NCBI RefSeq assembly: GCF_036226525.1
Contig: NZ_CP108487.1
Span: 2,790,001 to 2,854,000, forward strand
Length of the DNA: 64,000 nt
Direction of reading: 5' to 3'
From: Kribbella sp. NBC_01245
Lineage (GTDB): Bacteria > Actinomycetota > Actinomycetes > Propionibacteriales > Kribbellaceae
Below the pieces are notes generated by a model, which saw only the letters and a list, made by a program, of their open reading frames with translations, was not told where the DNA came from and searched no databases. Made by a program: the position numbers and the translations under genes. Position 1 is the stretch's first letter, and each line of letters begins with the position of its first letter. This document shows, piece after piece, positions 50,173 to 57,652 of this stretch.

Positions 50173-53100
50173 GTGACCGTGCAGATCACCCACGTCTCAT
50201 CCCCCGAACTGTTCGTCGGTTCCGACGACGACCCGCGCCAGATTCTGCGGGTCGAACTCGCCCGGCCGGCCGCGGCATCCGCGCTCACCGTCCGTGTCGA
50301 GGGCGCCGGCATCAGCGGTCAGACCAGCCTGCCCGCGGGCGCCGGTCCGGTCCGGCTGGAGGTCCCGCTCGACGTCGCGGACAGCCTGCGGACGTCGTAC
50401 GGCCAGGCCGTCGACTGCACGGTGACAGTGTCTACTTCTAGCGAGAAGACACTGTCTACTTCTGCTTCTGGTGACGTTGTCGCGAGTGACAGTGGGCAGG
50501 TGGTCATCGCCGAGCCTGGCTGGACGATGGTGATGGTCTCGCACTTCCACTACGACCCGGTCTGGTGGAACACCCAAGCGGCGTACACGACCAGCTGGGA
50601 TCTGCAGGGCGCTGACGGCACCACGCGGCCGGTCTACACGCACAACGCGTTCTACCTGGTCGACGCGCACCTGAAGTTGGCGTTGCGGGATCCGGCGTAC
50701 TGCTTCGTGTTGTCGGAGCTGGACTATCTCAAGCCGTACTTCGACACCTTCCCCGAGCAGCGGCAGGTCCTGCGCCGGCTGATCGCGGAGGGCCGGGTCG
50801 AGATCATCGGCGGTACGTACAACGAGCCGAATACGAACCTCACGGGCGCCGAGACCACGATTCGCAACATCGTCTACGGCATCGGCTACCAGCGGGACAT
50901 CCTCGGCGGCGACCCGCAGAACGCGTGGCAGCTCGACGTGTTCGGGCATGACCCGCAGTTCCCGGGATACCTGGCCAAGGCCGGTCTGACCGGTAGCGCC
51001 TGGGCCCGCGGCCCGCACCACCAGTGGGGGCCGCTGCGGCAGGCGTGGAGTGATCCCAAGAGCGGAACTGCCGCGGTCATGCAGTTCGCCAGCGAGTTCG
51101 AGTGGATCAGCCCGAGTGGTGACGGCGTACTGACGCACTACATGCCCGACCACTACGGGCCCGGCTGGGAGATGCAGCACGCGCCCAGTGTGGAAGCAGC
51201 CGGCGACACGGCGTACAACCTGTTCGCGACGCTCAAGAGTGTTGCGGCCACTAAGAACACGTTGTTGCCGGTGGGCGGCGACTACGCCCCTCCGAACAAC
51301 TGGATCACCGCACTCCACCACGACTGGGCTGAGCGCTATGCGTGGCCCAAGTTCGTCTGTGGCACCACTAAGCACTTCATGGACCGGGTGCGTTCTGAAC
51401 TTGCCGATGAGGGCCGCAAGCCTTCGCCGCAGTCACGGGACATGAACCCGATCTACACCGGCAAGGACGTGTCGTACATCGACACCAAGCAGGCCCAGCG
51501 TGCGGCCGAGGTGGCGGCCGTCGACGCGGAGAAGCTCGGCACGTTCGCGGACCTGCTCGGGCTCGGGACGTACGCCGATGCCGCGCTGGACAAGGTCTGG
51601 CGGCAGCTGGCGTACGGCGCCCACCACGACGCGATCACCGGGTCCGAGTCGGACCAGGTCTACATCGACCTCGTGACGGGTTGGCGCGAGGCGCACGACC
51701 TGTCGGCGGACGCACGTGACGCCGCCTTGCAGGCCTTCGCCGCGCGCATCGACACCTCGGCCCTTGGCGCACAAGCGGTCGTTGTGACCAACACGCTTTC
51801 CTTCACCCGCACCGACCTGGTCTCCGTCGCCGTCGGTTCGGACGCTCGCGTCGTGCTCGATGAGAATGGCGTTGAGGTTCCGTCGGTCGTGGAAGGCGGC
51901 ACGCTGACCTTCCTGGCGAAGGACGTCCCATCCGTGGGTTGGCGCAGCTACCAGTTGGTTGCTGGCAGCAACAATTCGGCATGGGACGCGGGCGACGCCG
52001 AGGACACGGTCGCGAACGAGTTCTTCAGCGTGACGGTCGATCCCACTCGCGGTGGCGGCATCTCCAGCGTCGTGGATAGGCGCACCGGCCGCGAGATGCT
52101 GACCGGCCTCGGCAACGAACTACGCGTCTACGAGGAATACCCGGACCACCCACGGTTCGGCGAAGGCCCGTGGCATCTCACGCCTTCCGGACCGGTCGTC
52201 GGCTCTTCGGCCCAGCCCGCGAAGGTCTTCACCCAGACCAGCCCGCTGGGTAGCAGGGTGGTCAGCCGTGGCGAGGTCGACGGCATCGCGTACGAGTCCG
52301 TCGTCACCGCCTTCGCGGGGCTTGACCGGATCGAGTTCACCACGCGGGTGCTGGATCACGCGCAGTCGGACCGGTTGGTGCGGGTCAAGTTCCCGGCGGA
52401 CGTGCCCGGCGCGCTGCCGTTGAGCGAGGTCGCGGGTGCGGTCGTCGGGCGCGGCTTCGGCCTGATCGACGTGGACAGCGAGAAGGCGCCGTGGACCCTC
52501 GACAACCCGGCCAACACCTGGTTCGGCCTCGGCGCGACCGCGCGGGTCGACCTGATCGATGCCTCCGGCAACCAGGTCGGCACGCGACCGATGGCCGTTG
52601 CCGAGATCGTCGTACCGGATGGGTCCGAGCCGTCGGACGTGCGCTCGTTGGTGGTCGCGCTGGCCCGGGTTGGCGTGACGGCCACGACCTCGCTCGCGAG
52701 TGGCTCGCGGTACGGCTCGCTGGCGGTCGACTCGAACCTGCCGGATCTGCGGATCCTCATCGGGTCTGCCGCTGACAACCCGCTGATCGCTTCGCTCGGC
52801 TCATTGCCTGCCGGGGCGGTGTTCGTTCCGCCGAAGACCACGCTGGCCGAGGTCTGGCAACCGAATGCGGACGTGCGGGATGTTCGCGCATTGCCCGCAT
52901 TGGTCTTGTCGGTTGATGACGTAGAAGCTGCGATCGACGGGCTCGCCAACGCGCGGATCACGGCCACGGTGGTGGGCGATGGCGTGGTCGAGCCGTTCGA
53001 CGACTACACGGTCGCGCTGCTGACGTACGGCCTGCCGGGCTTCGCGGTGGACGCGACTGGCGCGTTGCACGCGTCGCTGCTGCGCTCATGCACGGGTTGG

Positions 53101-54468
53101 CCGTCCGGGTTGTGGATCGACCCGCCGCGTCGTACGACGCCGGATGGTTCGGCCTTCCAGCTGCAGCACTGGACGCACGAGTTCCGGTACGCGCTGGTCA
53201 CTGGTGCGGGCGATTGGCGTGGGCTGCAATTGCCTGCGCGAGGTCAGGAGTTCTCGTCACCGTTGCTGGCGGCAACCACCTCGGCGCACTCGGGAGAGCT
53301 GCCGGCGACGCATTCGCTGCTGCAGGTTTCGCCTGAGCGCGACGTACTGCTGTCGACGGCGAAGCCCGCTGGGAACCCGATCGCGCACGGCGCCTCGCGG
53401 CCGTCCGACCCGCGCGACGGGGTGACGGTGCGTTTGATCGAGGCGACTGGCCTTGGTTCGACGGCTCGAGTGACTTCGGCTCTGCCCATCGCCGGTGCGG
53501 CCTTTGCGGATCTTCTGGAGAAGCGGGGTGCTCCCCTGGTTGCGACCGACGGCGGGTTGGAGGTCGAGCTGGCGGGGTCTGCGGTCGATAGCTTTGTCGT
53601 CGACTTCGCATCGGTTCTCCCTCGCGATCAGCGTGTGCTCGGGCCCGCTGGCGAGGTGGCCCAGCCGTCGTACGCGCGTTATTGGCTGCACAACCGCGGC
53701 CCGGCGCAGATGGGCTTCCTGCCTGTCAGCCTGTCGGTCTCCCCCACCCTCGCGACCACCGTCACGGAACCGATCGACCTCACGCTGGTAATCGCCAGCC
53801 AGTACGTCGATGCGGTCGTCGCGGGCCGGCTCGTCCTCGACCTACCGGACGGGTGGACGTCGAGCCTTGCCGATCAACGTGTCGTCATCGCCGACGGTTA
53901 CGTGAAGTTCGTTGCCCGCGTCACGCCGGTCAAGGATTGCGTGCCCGGGCAGTACTTCGTCGCCGCGCAGGTGCATACCGAGACGGATGAGCTCGCGGGT
54001 GGTGCCGGGGTCCAGGTGGTTGAGGACGTCGTCACCGTCTTCGTTGGCGACAGCCCGGAGGCCACTGGGACGATCGGCTTCGGGCGGCCGCCGGCGCAGG
54101 CGCCCGACCACGGTTCGGGTGCGGTCGACGGCCAGCCCGGACGGGCGACGGGCCTCGAGATCGAGCCGTCGACCACGTCGATCCGGCTCGCGCCAGGTGA
54201 GCGGACGACGCTCGACCTGACCTTGACGAACAGCGCCCGCTCGGAGATCCGCGCCGAGCTGCAACTGGCCTCGCCGTACGGGACCTGGTCCTGGTTGCCC
54301 GAACCGCTCAGCGCCGTCGTCGTACCGCCGCGGTCGACGATCGTCGTCCAGGTGCCGGTGGTCGCGCCCGCGGACGCGACGCCCGCGCACGCATGGGTGA
54401 TGCCGAAGGTGATGTGGTTCGGCCGCGCCCAGTACGCCCCGACCGTCCGGCTGGAAGTGACCGCATGA
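50173..54468 (+). CDS. GH38 alpha-mannosidase
   Basis: Large retaining alpha-mannosidase of 1431 residues. The GH38 zinc and catalytic region shows VSHFHYDPVWW (near residue 120), WQLDVFGHDPQFPGYL with the nucleophile Asp, and EIIGGTYNEPNTNLTG. After the (beta/alpha)7 domain come the middle helical and beta-sandwich domains, and the C-terminal third has NEW3-like beta domains (STTSIRLAPGERTTLDLTLTN and WTSSLADQRVVIADGYVKFV). A short Ser/Thr-rich stretch near residue 90 (TVSTSSEKTLSTSASGDVV) looks like a linker insertion. GTG 50173 follows CGGAG. Its stop overlaps the next start (ATGA), so three genes form an operon for mannoside use. Confidence 0.92.
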   Translation: MTVQITHVSSPELFVGSDDDPRQILRVELARPAAASALTVRVEGAGISGQTSLPAGAGPVRLEVPLDVADSLRTSYGQAVDCTVTVSTSSEKTLSTSASGDVVASDSGQVVIAEPGWTMVMVSHFHYDPVWWNTQAAYTTSWDLQGADGTTRPVYTHNAFYLVDAHLKLALRDPAYCFVLSELDYLKPYFDTFPEQRQVLRRLIAEGRVEIIGGTYNEPNTNLTGAETTIRNIVYGIGYQRDILGGDPQNAWQLDVFGHDPQFPGYLAKAGLTGSAWARGPHHQWGPLRQAWSDPKSGTAAVMQFASEFEWISPSGDGVLTHYMPDHYGPGWEMQHAPSVEAAGDTAYNLFATLKSVAATKNTLLPVGGDYAPPNNWITALHHDWAERYAWPKFVCGTTKHFMDRVRSELADEGRKPSPQSRDMNPIYTGKDVSYIDTKQAQRAAEVAAVDAEKLGTFADLLGLGTYADAALDKVWRQLAYGAHHDAITGSESDQVYIDLVTGWREAHDLSADARDAALQAFAARIDTSALGAQAVVVTNTLSFTRTDLVSVAVGSDARVVLDENGVEVPSVVEGGTLTFLAKDVPSVGWRSYQLVAGSNNSAWDAGDAEDTVANEFFSVTVDPTRGGGISSVVDRRTGREMLTGLGNELRVYEEYPDHPRFGEGPWHLTPSGPVVGSSAQPAKVFTQTSPLGSRVVSRGEVDGIAYESVVTAFAGLDRIEFTTRVLDHAQSDRLVRVKFPADVPGALPLSEVAGAVVGRGFGLIDVDSEKAPWTLDNPANTWFGLGATARVDLIDASGNQVGTRPMAVAEIVVPDGSEPSDVRSLVVALARVGVTATTSLASGSRYGSLAVDSNLPDLRILIGSAADNPLIASLGSLPAGAVFVPPKTTLAEVWQPNADVRDVRALPALVLSVDDVEAAIDGLANARITATVVGDGVVEPFDDYTVALLTYGLPGFAVDATGALHASLLRSCTGWPSGLWIDPPRRTTPDGSAFQLQHWTHEFRYALVTGAGDWRGLQLPARGQEFSSPLLAATTSAHSGELPATHSLLQVSPERDVLLSTAKPAGNPIAHGASRPSDPRDGVTVRLIEATGLGSTARVTSALPIAGAAFADLLEKRGAPLVATDGGLEVELAGSAVDSFVVDFASVLPRDQRVLGPAGEVAQPSYARYWLHNRGPAQMGFLPVSLSVSPTLATTVTEPIDLTLVIASQYVDAVVAGRLVLDLPDGWTSSLADQRVVIADGYVKFVARVTPVKDCVPGQYFVAAQVHTETDELAGGAGVQVVEDVVTVFVGDSPEATGTIGFGRPPAQAPDHGSGAVDGQPGRATGLEIEPSTTSIRLAPGERTTLDLTLTNSARSEIRAELQLASPYGTWSWLPEPLSAVVVPPRSTIVVQVPVVAPADATPAHAWVMPKVMWFGRAQYAPTVRLEVTA

Positions 54469-55082
54469 CGGCGACCGTTGCCCACGGCCACGGTCATGGG
54501 CATTCGTTGCCTGAAGCACCTTTTGGCGTGATGGGGTACGTCGGCGGAGCGCCGATCGACCGGGCGTTCCTGGACGAGCGAATGGCCGCGCTCCGGGCCG
54601 GTGACGCGGCAGGCCTACTACCCCGACCTGACACCCGCGAAGGGCGGCAGCTGGTTCGTTGGGTCGCGCAGGTCGTCCTCACCGAACAGCTCTGCGCCGA
54701 CGAACTGCGCCGCCGCGGTCTGACCGACGCGACTTTTAGCGATTCCGTGGCGCTGGATGTCTCGACCGCGATCGCGATCGGGTCGATTACGGCGGCGGCG
54801 TTGGCCGGTTCTGCCGTCGTACGGCAGGTGGCCGCGTTGGTGAGCGCGGACGTACGGATCCCCGCTTCGCAGCTGGCGTATGCGGCGGACATGCTCGGCG
54901 AACCACCCCCAACAGACCCGGACGTGCCGTCGCAGCAGTGGCACGCCGATCTGCTCACCAGCGCCAGGCTGGAGGCGTTCTCGCGCTGGCTGAACAAAGC
55001 CAGGTACGACCGGTTGCAGCTGGTCCACGGACTCGAGCATCCCGGCGACAGCAACCAACCTGACAACCTGCACCGGCACTGA
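54465..55082 (+). CDS. Unknown protein in the GH38-ROK operon
   Basis: I do not recognise this family with certainty. The 205-residue protein starts with a His-rich segment (TATVAHGHGHGHSLPEAP), then GVMGYVGGAPIDRAFLDERM, a conserved-looking helix RQLVRWVAQVVLTEQLCADE, and mostly helical sequence with alanine-rich AAALAGSAVVRQVAALVSAD. No signal peptide or membrane span. The ATGA overlap with GH38 and the ROK kinase 9 nt later show tight coupling; the three are probably one pathway. The His-rich start could bind zinc, which GH38 requires (speculation). Confidence 0.65.
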   Translation: MTATVAHGHGHGHSLPEAPFGVMGYVGGAPIDRAFLDERMAALRAGDAAGLLPRPDTREGRQLVRWVAQVVLTEQLCADELRRRGLTDATFSDSVALDVSTAIAIGSITAAALAGSAVVRQVAALVSADVRIPASQLAYAADMLGEPPPTDPDVPSQQWHADLLTSARLEAFSRWLNKARYDRLQLVHGLEHPGDSNQPDNLHRH

Positions 55083-55091
55083 GGGGGATCT

Positions 55092-56003
55092 GTGAACGAC
55101 GAGACCGTTCTCGGTATCGACATCGGCGGCACCAAACTTGCTGCCGCGATCGTGAACGCCGACGGCGAAGTCCTTACCCAGGACCGGATTCCGACGCCGG
55201 TGGGCAATGCCGACCAGGTCTTCGCCGCGCTCGGCGAACTGATCGAGAAGGTCCGCGGCGACGCCACCCCGGCCGCCGTCGGCATCGGCTCGGCCGGTCC
55301 GCTCGATCAAAGGCACGGCCTCGTCTCGCCGGTGAACATCTTCGGCTGGCGCGATTTCCCGCTGGTGGATCGCGTCCGCGCGCTGGTGGACGACGTACCG
55401 GTGACGCTCGGGGTGGACGGACACTGCTTCGCGCTTGGCGAGTTCTGGACGGGCGCCGGCCGGGGCGAGTGCAACCTGCTCGGCATCGTCGTCTCCACTG
55501 GCGTCGGCGCGGGCATCGTCACGAACGGCCGTCCGCTGCTCGGCCAGTCCGGTAACGCGGCCCACCTCGGCCACATCGTCGTCGACCTCGACGGCGAACC
55601 GTGCGCCTGCGGTTCCTTCGGCTGCGTCGAGACCTACGCGAGCGGACCCCGGATGGTCGCCCGCGCTCAACGCCGCGGCTGGCGTCCCGGCGAAGCGGTC
55701 GACGCCGCCGTACTCTCCGCCGACGCAGCTTTGGGTGACGAGACCGCCCTGGCCACCTTCGACGACGGCGCCCAGGCGCTCGCGGCCGGCATCGTCGCGA
55801 CCGCCGTCACCGTCGACCTCACCACCGTCGTCATCGGCGGCGGCGTCGCCAAAGCCGGCCCGATCCTCTTCGACCCGGTCCAACGCTGGGTCAAACGCCT
55901 CGCCCAGCTCCCGTACGTCACCGACCTGAGCGTCCGCCCCGCCCAACTAGACAACGCCGGCCTAATCGGCGCCGCCCGCCTAGGCCTCGACTCCCTCCGC
56001 TAA
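55092..56003 (+). CDS. ROK-family sugar kinase
   Basis: Kinase of the ROK family (glucokinase, mannokinase or N-acetylmannosamine kinase type), 303 residues. VLGIDIGGTKLAAAIV binds phosphate; the catalytic Asp is in VTLGVDGHCFALGE; the zinc motif CACGSFGCVETYASG is intact, unlike the ROK repressor at 47017. GTG 55092 has GAGGGGG in front. Adjacent to GH38 it probably phosphorylates mannose released from mannosides. Unusual for this site, glutamine or Asn of the usual NDA motif appears as VDGHCF. The specific sugar needs biochemical proof. Confidence 0.88.
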   Translation: MNDETVLGIDIGGTKLAAAIVNADGEVLTQDRIPTPVGNADQVFAALGELIEKVRGDATPAAVGIGSAGPLDQRHGLVSPVNIFGWRDFPLVDRVRALVDDVPVTLGVDGHCFALGEFWTGAGRGECNLLGIVVSTGVGAGIVTNGRPLLGQSGNAAHLGHIVVDLDGEPCACGSFGCVETYASGPRMVARAQRRGWRPGEAVDAAVLSADAALGDETALATFDDGAQALAAGIVATAVTVDLTTVVIGGGVAKAGPILFDPVQRWVKRLAQLPYVTDLSVRPAQLDNAGLIGAARLGLDSLR

Positions 56004-56044
56004 ATCAGACCCCCGGCCCACCGCGGCCGCCCTCCCCTCTCTCC

Positions 56045-56193
56045 TCCCGCGAGTGGTCGCGTCTTTCTCGTCCCGCGAGTGGTCGCGTCCTTCCCCTCCC
56101 GCGAGTGGTCGCGTCCCTCCTCTCCCGCGAGTGGTCGCGTCCCTCCCCTCCCGCGAGTGGTCGCGTCCCTCCCCTCCCGCGAGTGGTCGCGTC
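56045..56193. repeat. Six tandem 26-bp repeats with a hairpin core
   Basis: The unit TCCCGCGAGTGGTCGCGTC starts at 56045, 56071, 56097, 56123, 56149 and 56175, each followed by a 7-nt C/T-rich spacer, so the period is exactly 26 bp. The core CGCGA-GTGG-TCGCG can form a 5-bp stem with a 4-nt loop in every unit. The motif also occurs scattered at 48357-48467. It lies in a gene-free gap (56004-56842). Confidence 0.85.
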
Positions 56194-56196
56194 CAC

Positions 56197-56363
56197 TCGC
56201 GAGTTGGTTCGGGGTGGTTGCCCGAGGGCGGTGCGCTCTCTCCGCCGCCCGCATCGCGAGTTGGTTCGGGGCCCGCATTCGTGCGTCGTCGCGTCGACTC
56301 CTGGGTTCCCGTGCCGAATAGCCGGCCCGGAACCCAGGACTTCAGGGGACAACGCACGAATGC
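56197..56363. repeat. 18-bp direct repeat and nested inverted repeats
   Basis: Directly after the 26-bp array, TCGCGAGTTGGTTCGGGG appears at 56197-56214 and 56254-56271. Then inverted repeats nest: GCATTCGTGCGT (56275-56286) with ACGCACGAATGC (56352-56363) outside, and TCCTGGGTTCC (56299-56309) with GGAACCCAGGA (56329-56339) inside. No coding sequence fits. The remaining gap to 56842 contains GTTAC-n10-GTAAC (56604-56623) and the hairpin at 56706-56761; otherwise I see nothing. Confidence 0.7.
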
Positions 56364-56705
56364 GCGGACCTCGGAACCGGCGGTCGGCGGGGGCGACTGC
56401 GCAGGCGCGAGGGCGAGTGGGCGATGACGGTGTGTGGTGGGGGGAGCAGGATTTCCGGAGTGAGGGGCGTCGGGCGCGGGTTGATCCGGTCGGCGTTGGC
56501 AGATGCCGGGGATTTGGTCGAAAACCGGACTAACTGAGGTTCTTTCAACATAATTCGTGCCCGGAAAGGGCCTTCCCGTGCACTTGTGCGCAATTAACAC
56601 TCAGTTACCAAAATCCTTGTAACGCCGCGCCCTGCTCACGCGATGCTACGGGTGGATGGGGTGGGGGCACCGTATCCACGGCAATCAGGGGGGCCTGCCT
56701 GCCAG

Positions 56706-56761
56706 GGATTGTCCTCCGCGAGTGTGGCGAAGTTCTGCTTCGCCGCACTCGCGGATTGTCC
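56706..56761. repeat. 16-bp hairpin flanked by a 9-bp direct repeat
   Basis: CCGCGAGTG (56716-56724) and GGCGAAG (56726-56732) pair with CTTCGCC (56738-56744) and CACTCGCGG (56746-56754), interrupted only by one T-G position. The direct repeat GGATTGTCC at 56706-56714 and 56753-56761 flanks it, partly overlapping the stem. A mini-transposon-like insertion or structured element is possible; upstream of the small membrane gene. Confidence 0.65.
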
Positions 56762-56842
56762 GACTATCCGCCAATCAGACGATGCCACGTCCACCCAAAA
56801 GCGTCACTCGGGGCGCCATATGACGGCAGGGGTAGGTAACAC

Positions 56843-57538
56843 ATGGACGTCTTCGTTCTTCTGATATTCGCCGGATTCTTTGCCGCGCTCACCGTGGCCA
56901 CCACGGCCAACGGTGGTCTGCTGCGCGCGTCGATGCGCCGGCCCGGGCTCTTCCAGGCTGTCGCGGTCGGCGCCGGGACCGTACTCGTACCGCTTGACCT
57001 CTCGGTCGCGGCGTACGGAACCATCGGCGGCGGCCAGGCCAGGTTGTCCGATATCGCCGCCCAGTTGCTCCTGCTGAACGTCGCCGCCTCGTGCGGGATC
57101 GCCGCGCTGCACGGGTACCTTCGCCGCCTCGGCTTCGCGCCGGACGGCAGCTGGACGCCCGACGACCGGCGCGCGCTCGACGACGACCCGGCGATGACCA
57201 GCGGCACGGTCCCGACCAGCGGTGAGGCGATGAGCGGCTCGGTCATGACCGGCAGCGCCGTGATGACCGGCAGCCCGGTAATGACCGGGATTCGGGTGAC
57301 GAGCGGCGGTTCGGCGATGGAGCCGGCGTTGCGGCTGGGCGTGCTGGGCTGGGTCGGTCCGCTGGTGGCGCTGGTCGCCGTCGCGGGCATGGTCGTACTC
57401 GGCCAACTTCGGAACCACGAAGGCGCCGCAGCCGTCGGACCGGTCTGGGCCTTCTACTCGGTCCTGATCTGTGTCATCAGTGCCTACGCCCTGCTTCGGC
57501 AGCGCGCCAGGGGAGCGATCGATCCTCAGGAGGGATGA
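56843..57538 (+). CDS. Small membrane protein with MTGS-type repeats
   Basis: Unrecognised membrane protein of 231 residues. Four probable helices: MDVFVLLIFAGFFAALTVAT at the start, FQAVAVGAGTVLVPLDLSVA, the paired helices LGWVGPLVALVAVAGMVVL and VWAFYSVLICVISAYALL. Between residues about 110 and 150 there is a short repetitive hydrophilic loop built from M-T/S-G-S units (AMTSGTVPTSGEAMSGS and following VMTGSAVMTGSPVMTG). ATG 56843 follows AGGGGTAGG. A long structured gap precedes it and a strong inverted repeat follows. No relationship to the PKS-NRPS gene is apparent. Confidence 0.65.
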   Translation: MDVFVLLIFAGFFAALTVATTANGGLLRASMRRPGLFQAVAVGAGTVLVPLDLSVAAYGTIGGGQARLSDIAAQLLLLNVAASCGIAALHGYLRRLGFAPDGSWTPDDRRALDDDPAMTSGTVPTSGEAMSGSVMTGSAVMTGSPVMTGIRVTSGGSAMEPALRLGVLGWVGPLVALVAVAGMVVLGQLRNHEGAAAVGPVWAFYSVLICVISAYALLRQRARGAIDPQEG

Positions 57539-57540
57539 GG

Positions 57541-57646
57541 ATCGACGCGGGTTCTGCACCGCGGACGGTGGATCGCCGGGCTGTCGGAGGGGACGGCGCC
57601 GGAACAACCGACCACCCGTCCGCGGTGCAGAACGCTAAACGTCGAT
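57541..57646. terminator. Large inverted repeat between convergent genes
   Basis: Right after the membrane-protein stop, ATCGACG (57541-57547) pairs with CGTCGAT (57640-57646), and inside it an 18-bp perfect repeat: 57551-57568 with 57616-57633. It ends just before the PKS-NRPS stop on the other strand, so it probably terminates both transcripts. Confidence 0.75.
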
Positions 57647-57652
57647 AGCGGG

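Noticed and set aside
56045..56193. CRISPR array
   Set aside because: Spacers would be only about 7 nt and are near-identical C/T runs; no cas genes are present.
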